Origin: Gammaproteobacteria bacterium
GTDB taxonomy: Bacteria > Pseudomonadota > Gammaproteobacteria > Pseudomonadales > Azotimanducaceae
Reading direction: 5' to 3'
DNA: 42,667 nt
Assembly: GCA_003247835.1 (NCBI GenBank)
Contig: QJYB01000086.1
Span: 1 to 42,667 of the forward strand
The position numbers and the translations under genes are program-made. The notes under the pieces are model-generated. The model saw nothing but the letters and a program-made list of their open reading frames with translations, made no database searches and was not told the DNA's origin. Each line of letters opens with the position of its first letter. Within the stretch, counting starts at the first letter, position 1. Below, in pieces: positions 33,342-41,895 of the stretch.

Positions 33342-34382
33342 GTGAGCAAGACCGAAGAACCCCGTCAGTGGCCGGCTGCAAACGCGCCGCGTCGCGTCGC
33401 GAGCGGTGAAAAATTCCGCACCGGCACCGGCATCCGAGCCATCAAGGACGGTATTCGGTCGTCGCGATCGGCCGCGACCGATGCCCGGCCGCCGACGGAA
33501 CGGAAACCGCCCTGGCTGAGGATCAGACTGCCCGGCGGGGGCCGTTACGAGGCTGTGCGCCGGACCGTGCACGAACACCGGCTCGCGACCGTCTGTGAGG
33601 AGTCGCACTGCCCCAACATCGGGGAATGCTGGAGCGCAGGCACGGCCACCCTCATGCTCATGGGCTCGGTATGCACCCGCGCCTGCCGGTTCTGCTCCGT
33701 AGACACCGGCAATCCCAAGGGCTGGCTCGATCCGGACGAACCCGAGAGCGCCGCCGAGAGCGTCGCGCTCATGGGTCTCAAGTACGTGGTGATCACCTCC
33801 GTGGATCGGGACGATCTGCCCGATGGCGGCGCCGCTCACTACGCGGCCTGTGTGCGTGCCATCAAGCGTCGCAATCCCGATACCGCGGTCGAGGCGCTGA
33901 CTCCGGATTTCTCTGGGGACCCCGCCGCCGTCGCGACGGTGGTGTCGTCCGGCCTCGACGTCTTCGCGCAGAATCTGGAAACCGTGGAACGGCTGACGCA
34001 CCCGGTGCGCGATCCGCGGGCCGGTTACCACCAGACCCTGGATGTGCTGGCGCATGCCAAGACCGTCCGGCCGGACGTGCTCACCAAGTCGAGCCTGATG
34101 CTGGGTCTCGGTGAAACCGATGACGAGATCCATCAGGCCATGGACGACCTCAGGGCGCGAGGCGTTGACGTGCTGACCCTGGGCCAGTACCTGCGACCCA
34201 CCCGGAACCACCTGGCCGTAATGCGCTGGGTGCATCCCGAGGAATTCCAGGCCTACCGCCAGGCAGGTCTCGCCCGGGGATTCCGGGAGGTGGCCGCCGG
34301 CCCTCTGGTGCGATCGAGCTACCGGGCCGATCGTATTCTCGACGGAGACAATCTCGGGCTGATTCCCGTGACGACCCTCTAG
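33342..34382 (+). CDS. lipA: lipoyl synthase
   Basis: A 346-residue radical SAM enzyme that inserts two sulfur atoms into octanoyl groups on E2 and GcvH proteins. The auxiliary cluster ligands are [12 protein letters not shown] (Cys85, Cys90, Cys96), the radical SAM cluster motif is CTRACRFC (Cys111, Cys115, Cys118), and the conserved RSSYRAD near the C-terminus supplies the serine ligand. An N-terminal extension of about 55 basic and polar residues precedes the conserved [12 protein letters not shown]. The sequence is of the type found in Pseudomonas-like second LipA proteins rather than E. coli LipA. The start is GTG (33342) with no strong ribosome site. No lipB is adjacent. Confidence 0.95.
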   Translation: MSKTEEPRQWPAANAPRRVASGEKFRTGTGIRAIKDGIRSSRSAATDARPPTERKPPWLRIRLPGGGRYEAVRRTVHEHRLATVCEESHCPNIGECWSAGTATLMLMGSVCTRACRFCSVDTGNPKGWLDPDEPESAAESVALMGLKYVVITSVDRDDLPDGGAAHYAACVRAIKRRNPDTAVEALTPDFSGDPAAVATVVSSGLDVFAQNLETVERLTHPVRDPRAGYHQTLDVLAHAKTVRPDVLTKSSLMLGLGETDDEIHQAMDDLRARGVDVLTLGQYLRPTRNHLAVMRWVHPEEFQAYRQAGLARGFREVAAGPLVRSSYRADRILDGDNLGLIPVTTL

Positions 34383-34390
34383 AGCGGTCT

Positions 34391-34993
34391 TCAGCCGGTC
34401 GGGTACGCGCCGGGCCAGGGATCCATGGGCCCGTCCGGCACATCTTCCAGCGTCTCTACCACGTCGAAGAGCTGGAACCCGCGGGCCTGGTAGTTGGCGA
34501 GCGCCCCGGGATGATCGAGCGAACAGGTGTGCAGCCAGACCCGCACATCCGCCCTGCCCCCAGCCTCGGCAGCGTCCAGAAACTCGCCACCGAACGCCCA
34601 CGCCGTGCGCACCGCATCGTTGAGAAGGGCGCCGCCCATGCCGCGGCCGATGAACGGGCGCAGCAGGCCGAAGTAGACGATTTCCACCGAGCGGGGCGCC
34701 TGCCACTCGAGCTCGAAATATCCCGCCGGTGTGCCGTCCACATAGGCGAGCCAGGTGCCTACCTCGGGCCGGTTCAGATAGGCTTCCCACTGCGCGTAGC
34801 TCCAGCCGAGACGCATGTACCAGTGCCAGTCGGCACCGACCGTTGCGTAGAGAAAACGGTTGAGCTCCGGCATGGGAACGTGCGATCTGCGGACCTCATA
34901 GTCGATCCGCCCCGGCCTTGCCGGCCGGAAACCGGCCGGATCGGCGATTTCGACGTGATACGTGGTGACCCGTTCTTTCATCTGGGGGATCAT
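34391..34993 (-). CDS. GNAT family N-acetyltransferase
   Basis: A 200-residue protein of the GNAT superfamily. The acetyl-CoA pyrophosphate loop is GLLRPFIGRGMGGALLNDAV (about 117-136), a good R/QxxGxG/A motif, preceded by the central strand GYFELEWQAPRSVEIVYFG. A later HTCSLDHPGALANYQARGF fits the typical helix-4 segment (LDHPGALxxYxxxGF). The substrate is unknown. Starts at 34993 (MIPQMKERV) or 34981 (MKERV) are both possible; neither has a strong ribosome site. It is divergent from the aminopeptidase gene with only 34 bases between, so promoters must overlap the coding ends. It converges on lipA with 8 bases between stops. Confidence 0.88.
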   Translation of the reverse strand: MIPQMKERVTTYHVEIADPAGFRPARPGRIDYEVRRSHVPMPELNRFLYATVGADWHWYMRLGWSYAQWEAYLNRPEVGTWLAYVDGTPAGYFELEWQAPRSVEIVYFGLLRPFIGRGMGGALLNDAVRTAWAFGGEFLDAAEAGGRADVRVWLHTCSLDHPGALANYQARGFQLFDVVETLEDVPDGPMDPWPGAYPTG

Positions 34994-35027
34994 AGGCGAT
35001 TCGTTCCCAGCCTGGCAGCAGAGGCAG

Positions 35028-36386
35028 ATGACCCTGATCAGCAAACACGACGGTCCACGCACTTCCGTTCAGCTCGTTACGCCGGCGGGTTTCGAGCACT
35101 GGTCGGGGAGTCAGTCACCCCTCGTCAGATCGTGGATCGACCGGCAGCAGTTCAAAGCGAAGACGGGCCAGGTGGCCTGGCTGCCCGACGACAGCGGCGC
35201 GCCGGACTCCGTAGTGGCCGGCTGGGACGGCAACGACGAGCTGGACAGCCTGGGCAGCCTGCCGTTCAGCCTTCCGGAAGGGGTCTATGAGCTCGCCGGT
35301 GCCACGACACCGCTGCAGCTGCTCGGCTGGGGTCTCGGTGCCTACCAGTTCGACCGCTATCGGGTCCCGGAGCGGCAACCGGCGGAACTGCTTCTGCCCG
35401 CCAGCGCGGATGGCGACGCGCTGACCGGCGAGGTCGCCGCCATCCGCCTGGTACGCGATCTCATCAACCTGCCCGCAGACGAGCTCAACCCCACGCGCCT
35501 CGCGGAGGAATCCGTACAGCTGGCCGACAGCTTCGGCGCCGAGGTGAGCGTGATCATCGGCGACGAGCTGCTGAGCGCCGGGTTGAACACCATTCATGCG
35601 GTGGGAAGGGCGGCATCGGATGCACCCAGGCTGATCGACATCCGCTGGGGCGATCCGGCCCACCCGAAGGTGAGCCTCATCGGCAAAGGTGTCTGCTTCG
35701 ACAGCGGCGGCCTCGACATCAAACCCGCCACCGCCATGCGCACCATGAAGAAGGACATGGGCGGTGCGGCCAACGTGCTGGGACTCGCTCAGCTCATCAT
35801 GAGTGCCGGGTTGCCCGTGCGGCTCAGGGTGCTGATTCCCGCTGTCGAGAACGCCATCAGCGGCAACGCCTACCGTCCCGGAGACATCATTCAGACCTAT
35901 AAGGGCATCAGCGTCGAGATCGACAATACGGACGCCGAGGGACGTCTCGTCATGTGCGACGCCCTCGCCCTCGCCGCGGAGGAAGACCCCGCCCTTGTGC
36001 TCGACTACTCGACCCTGACCGGCGCTGCCCGTTCCGCCGTCGGCGCGGAGATCGCGGCCATGTTCGCCAACGACGACGCGCTGGCCGAGGGCCTCTGCCG
36101 CGGCGGCGAGACGGTCTTCGATCCGGTGTGGCGGATGCCCCTGCACGCGCCTTATACCTACCTGCTGAAGAGCAACGTGGCCGACACGGTGAACTCGGCC
36201 AGCGTCCCGTACGGCGGCGCCATCACGGCAGCCCTGTTCTTGCAGAAGTTCGTCGGTGCTGCACCCTGGGCACACTTCGACATCATGGCCTACAACATCC
36301 GTCCCCGGCCCGCGCGGCCGGAAGGCGGCGAGGCCATGGGCATCCGCGCCGCCTGGCACTACCTCAGGGAGCGGTTCGGTGGCTGA
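35028..36386 (+). CDS. leucyl aminopeptidase family protein (peptidase M17)
   Basis: A 452-residue cytosolic aminopeptidase with two divalent metals. The metal and catalytic segments are all present: LIGKGVCFDSGGLDIKPA (about 216-233), MKKDMGGAANVLGLAQL, and NTDAEGRLVMCDALALAAEE, the M17 signature. Length and the short N-terminal domain fit the PepB/short-LAP group rather than full PepA (about 500 residues). It should remove N-terminal residues from peptides in protein turnover. The ATG at 35028 has GAGG close upstream; a frame open to 34962 overlaps the divergent GNAT gene and is not preferred. Its last codons overlap the GTG of hisI by 8 bases, so the two are translationally linked. Confidence 0.92.
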   Translation: MTLISKHDGPRTSVQLVTPAGFEHWSGSQSPLVRSWIDRQQFKAKTGQVAWLPDDSGAPDSVVAGWDGNDELDSLGSLPFSLPEGVYELAGATTPLQLLGWGLGAYQFDRYRVPERQPAELLLPASADGDALTGEVAAIRLVRDLINLPADELNPTRLAEESVQLADSFGAEVSVIIGDELLSAGLNTIHAVGRAASDAPRLIDIRWGDPAHPKVSLIGKGVCFDSGGLDIKPATAMRTMKKDMGGAANVLGLAQLIMSAGLPVRLRVLIPAVENAISGNAYRPGDIIQTYKGISVEIDNTDAEGRLVMCDALALAAEEDPALVLDYSTLTGAARSAVGAEIAAMFANDDALAEGLCRGGETVFDPVWRMPLHAPYTYLLKSNVADTVNSASVPYGGAITAALFLQKFVGAAPWAHFDIMAYNIRPRPARPEGGEAMGIRAAWHYLRERFGG

Positions 36387-36789
36387 GATCTTCCGTGCGC
36401 TGGAAACCGCTCCGCCCGGGCACGAGGAAACGCTGAAGACGATCCTCGACGCGCTCGCGTTCAACGGCGACGGTCTGGTCCCGGCCATCGCGCAAAGTCA
36501 CGTCGATGGTTCGGTGCTGATGCTCGCCTGGATGAACCGGGAGGCGCTGGCGCGGACCCTGGCCGAGGGCTACGCCTGCTACTGGTCCCGCTCGCGGCAG
36601 ATGCTGTGGCGCAAGGGCGAGACATCCGGCCACAGACAGCGCGTGGTCGAGGTGCGTTTCGACTGCGATGGTGACGCCGTGCTGCTGACCGTCGAGCAGA
36701 CCGGACCAGCGTGCCACACCAACCGGCCGAGCTGCTTTTACCTCGCGGTGGACGGCGATCGTGTGCGGGTGATCTCCCAGGCCCCCTGA
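36379..36789 (+). CDS. hisI: phosphoribosyl-AMP cyclohydrolase
   Basis: A 136-residue enzyme for the third step of histidine biosynthesis, opening the adenine ring of PR-AMP. Key segments are YWSRSRQMLWRKGETSGH (68-85), the magnesium site FDCDGDA (Asp95, Cys96, Asp97, Asp99) and the zinc cysteines in ACHTNRPSCF (Cys112, Cys119). It is the stand-alone HisI form, not fused to HisE. The start is a GTG at 36379, overlapping the aminopeptidase stop. No other his gene is near, so it has been separated from the pathway operon. A run of codons upstream in the same frame belongs to the aminopeptidase gene in another phase and is not part of HisI. Confidence 0.93.
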   Translation: MAEIFRALETAPPGHEETLKTILDALAFNGDGLVPAIAQSHVDGSVLMLAWMNREALARTLAEGYACYWSRSRQMLWRKGETSGHRQRVVEVRFDCDGDAVLLTVEQTGPACHTNRPSCFYLAVDGDRVRVISQAP

Positions 36790-36797
36790 CTTATACT
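36769..36797 (+). promoter_or_regulatory. possible promoter for cysS
   Basis: A good -10 box, TATACT (36792-36797, 5 of 6 consensus bases), lies 43 bases before the cysS ATG, just after the hisI stop. At the standard 17-base distance the -35 is poor (GTGATC, 36769-36774). The -10 suggests that cysS can be expressed apart from hisI. Confidence 0.35.
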
Positions 36798-36839
36798 CCG
36801 CCGCCTTTGTCGAACCGGTAAGGTCGGGACGGGGCCTCC

Positions 36840-38240
36840 ATGGACGTCTACCTCTACAACACGCTCTCCGGAAAGAAGGAGAAGTTCGAGCCTCTGGATC
36901 CGAACCGGGTGACGATGTACGTGTGTGGACCGACCGTCTACGACTATGTGCACATTGGCAACGGTCGGCCCGCCGTGGTCTTCGACGTGCTCGCCCGCCT
37001 GCTCCGCGTGCTCTATCCGGAGGTCGTCTACGTCCGCAACATCACGGACATCGACGACAAGATCAACCGCGCTGCGCTCGAGAACGGTGAGCCCATCTCC
37101 GCGCTGGCCGATCGCTTCACCGACGCCTATGAGCAGGATCTTACCGATCTGGGGGTGCTGCCGCCGACGGAAGTTCCCAGGGCAACGCACCACATTCCGG
37201 AAATCATCCGCATGATCGAGCAGCTGATTGCCTCCGGGCATGCCTATGCGGCCGACGGCCACGTGCTCTTTCATGTTCCCTCGGACCCCGCGTACGGCAG
37301 CCTGTCACGGCGGAGCCTCGAGGACATGATCGATGGTGCCCGTGTCGAGGTGGCGCCGTACAAGCGGGATCCGAAGGACTTCGTGCTCTGGAAACCTTCG
37401 ACGGACGAGCTGCCCGGCTGGGACAGCCCCTGGGGCCGGGGACGGCCCGGCTGGCACATCGAATGCTCAGCCATGATCGAGAAACACCTGGGTAAGGTCA
37501 TCGATATCCACGGCGGCGGTTCGGACCTGACCTTTCCGCACCACGAGAACGAGGCGGCCCAGAGCCGCTGCGCGCACGGCAGCGCCGACTACGTCCGTTA
37601 CTGGCTGCACAACGGCATGCTGACGATGGGTCAGGAAAAGATGTCGAAATCGCTCGGCAACGTGGTGACCATCCGGGATCTGCGCGCCCGACATTCCGGC
37701 GAGGTGCTGCGTTATGCCCTGCTGGCGGCTCAGTACCGATCACCGCTCGCCTGGTCCGAAGAACTGCTCAAGCAGCACCGGGCCAGTCTCGACCGGCTCT
37801 ATGGCGCGCTGGATGCCGCGAGCAACGAAACGTCCAGCGCTTACGCCGGACTGGCCGTCGATCGCTATCCGTCGCCCGTTCTGGACGCCCTGGCCGACGA
37901 CCTCAACACCCCTGAGGCGCTGGCAGCGCTGCACCAGCTGGCCGGCGACGTTCATCGCGCCGAGGACGAGAAATCCCGGCGCACGCTCCGCTCGCAGCTG
38001 CTGGCCGGTGGATGGCTGCTCGGCCTGCTGACTCAGACCCGTGAACGGTACTTCAAGTCCGAGAGCCGGCTGGATCCGTCCTATATCGAAGCCAGGATCG
38101 CCGCCAGAAACGAGGCTCGCGCCAGCCGCGACTTCGCCGGTGCGGACGCTATCCGCGAAGCGCTGCTCGCCGAAGGGATCGAGCTCGAGGATACGCGGGA
38201 GGGCACCCGTTGGAAGGTGATCCAGACGACGGGCGACTGA
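36840..38240 (+). CDS. cysS: cysteine--tRNA ligase
   Basis: A 466-residue class I synthetase. The zinc and substrate site includes Cys29 in [11 protein letters not shown], the Cys in GWHIECSAM and His-Glu in FPHHENE. KMSKS is intact (267-271). The first class I motif reads HIGN (38-41) instead of the HIGH found in E. coli CysS. The whole N-terminal half ([68 protein letters not shown]) matches the alphaproteobacterial type. HIGN is normal in that type, so the enzyme should be active. The ATG at 36840 follows a G-rich ribosome site. Its 3' end overlaps the next gene by 31 bases. Confidence 0.95.
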   Translation: MDVYLYNTLSGKKEKFEPLDPNRVTMYVCGPTVYDYVHIGNGRPAVVFDVLARLLRVLYPEVVYVRNITDIDDKINRAALENGEPISALADRFTDAYEQDLTDLGVLPPTEVPRATHHIPEIIRMIEQLIASGHAYAADGHVLFHVPSDPAYGSLSRRSLEDMIDGARVEVAPYKRDPKDFVLWKPSTDELPGWDSPWGRGRPGWHIECSAMIEKHLGKVIDIHGGGSDLTFPHHENEAAQSRCAHGSADYVRYWLHNGMLTMGQEKMSKSLGNVVTIRDLRARHSGEVLRYALLAAQYRSPLAWSEELLKQHRASLDRLYGALDAASNETSSAYAGLAVDRYPSPVLDALADDLNTPEALAALHQLAGDVHRAEDEKSRRTLRSQLLAGGWLLGLLTQTRERYFKSESRLDPSYIEARIAARNEARASRDFAGADAIREALLAEGIELEDTREGTRWKVIQTTGD

Positions 38241-39433
38241 GCGAGATCGCCGTCGTCGGTGCCGGCGTTGCCGGTACGGCGCTGGCCATCGCCTGCCGCC
38301 AGAACGGACTGGCCGTCCGCCTGTACGACAACGGAACGGATGCGCAGGCGCAGGATGACAGCAGGCTCGTCGAGCTCACCGCCAATGGTACCCGGGTGCT
38401 GCACGCCCTGGGCCTCAAGGAATCGCTGTCACGCGTCGCCCGATTTCCGTCGTTCGCCACCCTCCGCAGCAGCCGCACCGGCTTCCTCCTCGGACAACGC
38501 CCGCTGGGACCCTTTTCCGAAGCCCGCTATGGCGCGCCATGCTGCCTGGTGCGAGCCGCCGATCTCAGGCGACTGCTCCTCGACGCCGTGCAGGACGAGG
38601 AGATTCCTGTGGAGACGGCTGTCGAAGTCACCGACGTGGAAACCGCCAGCGCCACCATCAGGCTGGCAGACGGCCGCTCCATCCCGCATCTGGCAGTCGC
38701 GGTGGCGGCCGGCCGGCCACGCAACGCTTCCGCGCCCGGACTCTCTTCCCTGCTGGAGTCGAGGAACTGGCAGGTGCCGGACGCACCGACACTGATCCGC
38801 GCCCGCAGCTTCCGCTCTGACCCGGACAGGGATCACGGACGGTTCCTCAACACCTGGCTCGGTGCCGGATTCGCCATCGTCGAGCGACCGGATACGGATC
38901 CCGAGGGCAGCCGGCAACCCGTGGAGCTGCTGGTCGTGCTCATGGCAACGAGGGGTGAGGAATCCGCCGAGACCGCCTGCCGGTCGCTGCTCGGCGGCTG
39001 CCATCCCCATCTCGCCGGCCTGACGCAGAATCTGCAAGCGGTTTATGAGGAACTACCGGTGGCCCCCGTCGCCAGCCACTGGCAGGCAGGCCGCGTGGCC
39101 ATGCTGGGAAGCGCCTGTCACGCCGCACCCGTGTATCCGGAACTCGAACCGTCGGCGGCACTCGAGGACGCCTGGATCCTGTCCCGGATGATGGAACGCT
39201 GGGAGGACGAGCCCCATCAGGGATTCGTCGAATACGAACGCTTCCGCCGCGGGCGGGCCGAGCGGCTGCGGACGTTCGCCAGCTCGGAGCTCGCCATACA
39301 GACGATGCGCCCTGGTTCGGCTCGCTGGCAGCGCGATCTACGCTGGTCACTGACGAGCCGGTTCCTGCCGGAGATCGTCCTCGAGCGGCTGGACTGGCTC
39401 TACGGCTACGACTGTATCCGCGGTTTCGCCTGA
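38210..39433 (+). CDS. FAD-dependent oxidoreductase, UbiH/PHBH-like, with divergent FAD motif
   Basis: A 407-residue flavoprotein of the class A monooxygenase fold. The N-terminal dinucleotide motif is [20 protein letters not shown] (15-34), with Arg in VRLYDNG and a [16 protein letters not shown] segment equivalent to the family's RxxLxxxL helix. The second FAD motif, normally GDAAHxxxP, reads [23 protein letters not shown] (Gly300, Ser301, His304): Asp is replaced by Ser. PEXE-like 'GqG' is also changed. Such changes can weaken flavin ribityl binding, so activity is uncertain. The start is TTG at 38210, with GGGAGGG six bases before it and a 31-base overlap into cysS; there is no ATG option. 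It converges on the VWA gene with 17 bases between. Confidence 0.8.
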   Translation: MEGDPDDGRLSEIAVVGAGVAGTALAIACRQNGLAVRLYDNGTDAQAQDDSRLVELTANGTRVLHALGLKESLSRVARFPSFATLRSSRTGFLLGQRPLGPFSEARYGAPCCLVRAADLRRLLLDAVQDEEIPVETAVEVTDVETASATIRLADGRSIPHLAVAVAAGRPRNASAPGLSSLLESRNWQVPDAPTLIRARSFRSDPDRDHGRFLNTWLGAGFAIVERPDTDPEGSRQPVELLVVLMATRGEESAETACRSLLGGCHPHLAGLTQNLQAVYEELPVAPVASHWQAGRVAMLGSACHAAPVYPELEPSAALEDAWILSRMMERWEDEPHQGFVEYERFRRGRAERLRTFASSELAIQTMRPGSARWQRDLRWSLTSRFLPEIVLERLDWLYGYDCIRGFA

Positions 39434-39450
39434 ATGACGCCAGACAGCGT

Positions 39451-40119
39451 TCAACCGGGCAGGAGGCTTTCCAGCCGGTCCAGGTCATTGATCACCCGCC
39501 AGTGACCTCCCGCGTGCTCGACCCGGTTCTGCCAGTCGGTCAGGCGATCCAGATACTCCCGCGGATCGACATTGTCCGAGCGCAGCTTGGTGACGTTCAT
39601 CGCCACCACGTCCACATCGGTGAACGTCATGGGGAAGTCGCGCACGTAACCCGCCTGCAGGTCTTCCTTCAGGTCGGAAAAGATGAAGATGGTCTTCCGA
39701 CCGGGGTCTTTCTCGTTGAGATACTCGAGTGCCTGCAGCAGACCACCTGAGATGTCCGTATAACCGGCGGGTTCGACCGAGCTGACGAAGTCATTCACAG
39801 CCTCCTGGAACTGACGCTTCTGCCCGTTGGCAGCACTCGGCCGGTCGTCGAAGGTCACCTTGGCGACGATGTCCTTCTCGCTGAAGCTCGCGGTGTCGAT
39901 CCTGGCGATTGCGAAGGAGTCGCCGGGATTCAGCCTGGAGAGCGTGTAGTTGATGATCTGCTGCGCCTTGCCGATCTCATCGGTATAGGTGCCTGACGTA
40001 TCGAGCAGCATGTAGACACCCACATTGTGCTTGATCGGTTCACCGCACCCGGCGACGCCAATTATCAGTATGGCGGTGGCCAGCGGTCGGACGAGTAGTG
40101 CCATGGAACCAGTTTTCAT
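39451..40119 (-). CDS. VWA domain-containing lipoprotein
   Basis: A 222-residue secreted protein. The N-terminus has a hydrophobic stretch ending in the lipobox GVAGC (Cys25), so it should be lipid-anchored at the periplasmic face. The rest is one von Willebrand A domain. The MIDAS metal site reads DTSGT (Asp40, Ser42, Thr44), with Thr121 in YTDISGG and Asp149 in FSDLKED; the third position is Thr instead of the usual Ser, a conservative change. VWA domains bind protein partners through the metal. Its ATG overlaps the stop of the membrane-protein gene by 4 bases (ATGA), so the two are made together and probably interact. I do not recognise a named family. Confidence 0.82.
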   Translation of the reverse strand: MKTGSMALLVRPLATAILIIGVAGCGEPIKHNVGVYMLLDTSGTYTDEIGKAQQIINYTLSRLNPGDSFAIARIDTASFSEKDIVAKVTFDDRPSAANGQKRQFQEAVNDFVSSVEPAGYTDISGGLLQALEYLNEKDPGRKTIFIFSDLKEDLQAGYVRDFPMTFTDVDVVAMNVTKLRSDNVDPREYLDRLTDWQNRVEHAGGHWRVINDLDRLESLLPG

Positions 40120-41621
40120 GCCGGATTCTCCCCGTAGCGGAACGTGACGGTGGCCGATTCGGACGTCTGTTCTGGACCTTCCCCGGGACCTTCCGCCGAC
40201 GCCTCTGTCCGCGCCTGACGCCGGAGAGCGGCACGCTCACGCCGTCGCCGGAAGACACCTTCCAGCCAGAGCGGCGCGAAGATCATCAGATCGTAGACGT
40301 GCAGCAGCACCTGGCCGGACTGCCAGACCGCGTTGCCCAGCAGCCGCAGGCTGATCAGGACCAGGTTCAGCAGGCCCATGACAAGCAGACCAACGACATG
40401 ACGGAATGTCTGAATGAACGATTCCAGCGGAATCGCCACAAATGTCAGCGCGAACGGCAGCACGAACCCCATGCCCATCTGCGCAGCGGTGGTGATCCAC
40501 ATCGTGTCAGCATCGAGCAGCGAAGCGTCCATGCCACGGAGCGCGGAGGCGGTGGCAAGCTCGTCCTGGAGCAGTACCTCACGCAGATACGCGAGCCCGG
40601 CTTCGACACCGGCAAGGGTGGTCAGCAGCCCGAGTGAAACCCAGACCATGGTCAGCCGGGTACGTTCCGGCAGCGCCGAAATGACCGGGAACAGTCGGGT
40701 GATGCGCAGCGACTCCATCAGAAACAGCCCCATGGACATCTCCACGAGAATGATCACGAGCGCGGCGATGTCCGCGGTCTGAAACGAACCGACATAGCTG
40801 GTACCACCCACCATCTCGGACATCGGCCGGGCAATGAGGGTGAAGTTGATCACCGCACCGCCGACGGCAATGAGCATGACCAGTGTAGCGATGCCGAACT
40901 GCACGAGCGCGGAAGTCGACAGAGCCTGCACGGCGTGATCGCTGCCGCGAACGATCTCTTCGTATTCCTCCATGTGCCTGTCGATGCTGCGCGAGCGCTC
41001 GAGGATCGAGCTGATGGCCCGGTCTGCGCGCCTCAGCGTGCTCTGAATCGTCTGCCAGGCCGGCCGCATGCGGGACAGCAGCTGGTGACGTTTCTTGCTT
41101 GCCTGCCGGTAGGCAGCGAGCGAGCGGGCCTCCGCCTTGGCAAGGCTGCCGTGAATGGCCTCCAGCACGTGCCTGACCGTGGGATCGGCCTTGGCGCTGA
41201 CCCTCGCCACGGCATCCACCGCCCGGCTCCAACCCGGCACTTCCGGCGGCACGTCGGTGGCATTCTGATGGTCCTCGTCGATGCGCTGAATGGTTTCGGA
41301 CAGCAGGCGCTGGGTTTCCGGCCACCGTGCCAGATCGCGGTCGACGGTGGCGGTAATCCGTTCGAACTCCCGGCTCACCAGTCGTTCCTTCGCCTCGCGA
41401 CCCTGCGCGAGCAGCACTTCCCGGTTCCGCGCCGCCAGCGCGTCACGCGTGTTGCCGATGCCACGGGCAGCCAGCCGGAGCAGGCCGCGGACCAGGCGGG
41501 CCAGCGACATGATGGCCCGCTGTGCCGAGCTACGACCGAAGTAGAGGGCCGTCATCAGCAGCACGATCCAGATCAGCGCGGACAGCCAGGGGCTGTCCGT
41601 CAGCATGAGTAGCGTTTCCAT
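40116..41621 (-). CDS. large membrane protein with long helical soluble region; partner of VWA lipoprotein
   Basis: A 501-residue protein of no family that I recognise. One N-terminal helix (about 12-28) is followed by some 200 residues of charged, helix-forming sequence (about 30-235, for example RRADRAISSILERSRSIDRH), then five hydrophobic helices (about 238-263, 284-305, 322-345, 375-400 and 405-428) and a basic then acidic, Glu/Gly/Ser-rich tail (455-501). The layout resembles large scaffolding or sensor membrane proteins with a coiled-coil arm, though cytoplasmic or periplasmic side for the arm is not certain. The ATG at 41621 follows AAGGGGAACG. Coupling to the VWA lipoprotein suggests a two-protein envelope complex. 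Expression is divergent from the M20 peptidase gene. Confidence 0.78.
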   Translation of the reverse strand: METLLMLTDSPWLSALIWIVLLMTALYFGRSSAQRAIMSLARLVRGLLRLAARGIGNTRDALAARNREVLLAQGREAKERLVSREFERITATVDRDLARWPETQRLLSETIQRIDEDHQNATDVPPEVPGWSRAVDAVARVSAKADPTVRHVLEAIHGSLAKAEARSLAAYRQASKKRHQLLSRMRPAWQTIQSTLRRADRAISSILERSRSIDRHMEEYEEIVRGSDHAVQALSTSALVQFGIATLVMLIAVGGAVINFTLIARPMSEMVGGTSYVGSFQTADIAALVIILVEMSMGLFLMESLRITRLFPVISALPERTRLTMVWVSLGLLTTLAGVEAGLAYLREVLLQDELATASALRGMDASLLDADTMWITTAAQMGMGFVLPFALTFVAIPLESFIQTFRHVVGLLVMGLLNLVLISLRLLGNAVWQSGQVLLHVYDLMIFAPLWLEGVFRRRRERAALRRQARTEASAEGPGEGPEQTSESATVTFRYGENPA

Positions 41622-41692
41622 TGATCGTTCCCCTTCTCGTCCCTGGAGATCTCGCTTCTGCGGAACGCGTCATCCCTCACGCTCCATTCCAG

Positions 41693-41708
41693 CTGACCAG
41701 TCTGACCA
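41693..41708. repeat. tandem CTGACCA direct repeat in the divergent spacer
   Basis: CTGACCA occurs twice (41693-41699 and 41702-41708), 9 bases apart start to start, about 72 bases upstream of the membrane-protein ATG. Such spacing can suit side-by-side regulator binding. No other evidence; the 274-base spacer (41622-41895) shows no ORF or terminator that I would call. Confidence 0.3.
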
Positions 41709-41895
41709 AGGAAGAGACCACGGGATGTGAACTGCGCGGCAATTCGGGCCCGCTGCGGTATGGATCGCCGGACGGCCCGAGCGACCGGGCGGCCAGTCGA
41801 CGGACGACAGCGTGCGGTGGTTCACAGGTCCGCCTCGGATGCGCAGCCACGACAGCTTCCTTAACATAAGCCGCTCACGATTCATCGGAGTGGCC

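Noticed and set aside
36256..36378. Open frame extending hisI upstream by about 41 codons
   Set aside because: That stretch is the aminopeptidase gene read in another phase. HisI homology starts at the GTG overlapping the aminopeptidase stop.
35115..36488. 457-codon minus-strand frame over the M17 aminopeptidase
   Set aside because: Antisense shadow of a gene with an intact NTDAEGRL signature; no ribosome site or domain. Frames opposite asnS (27524-28795) and the acyltransferase (25286-26440) were rejected for the same reason.
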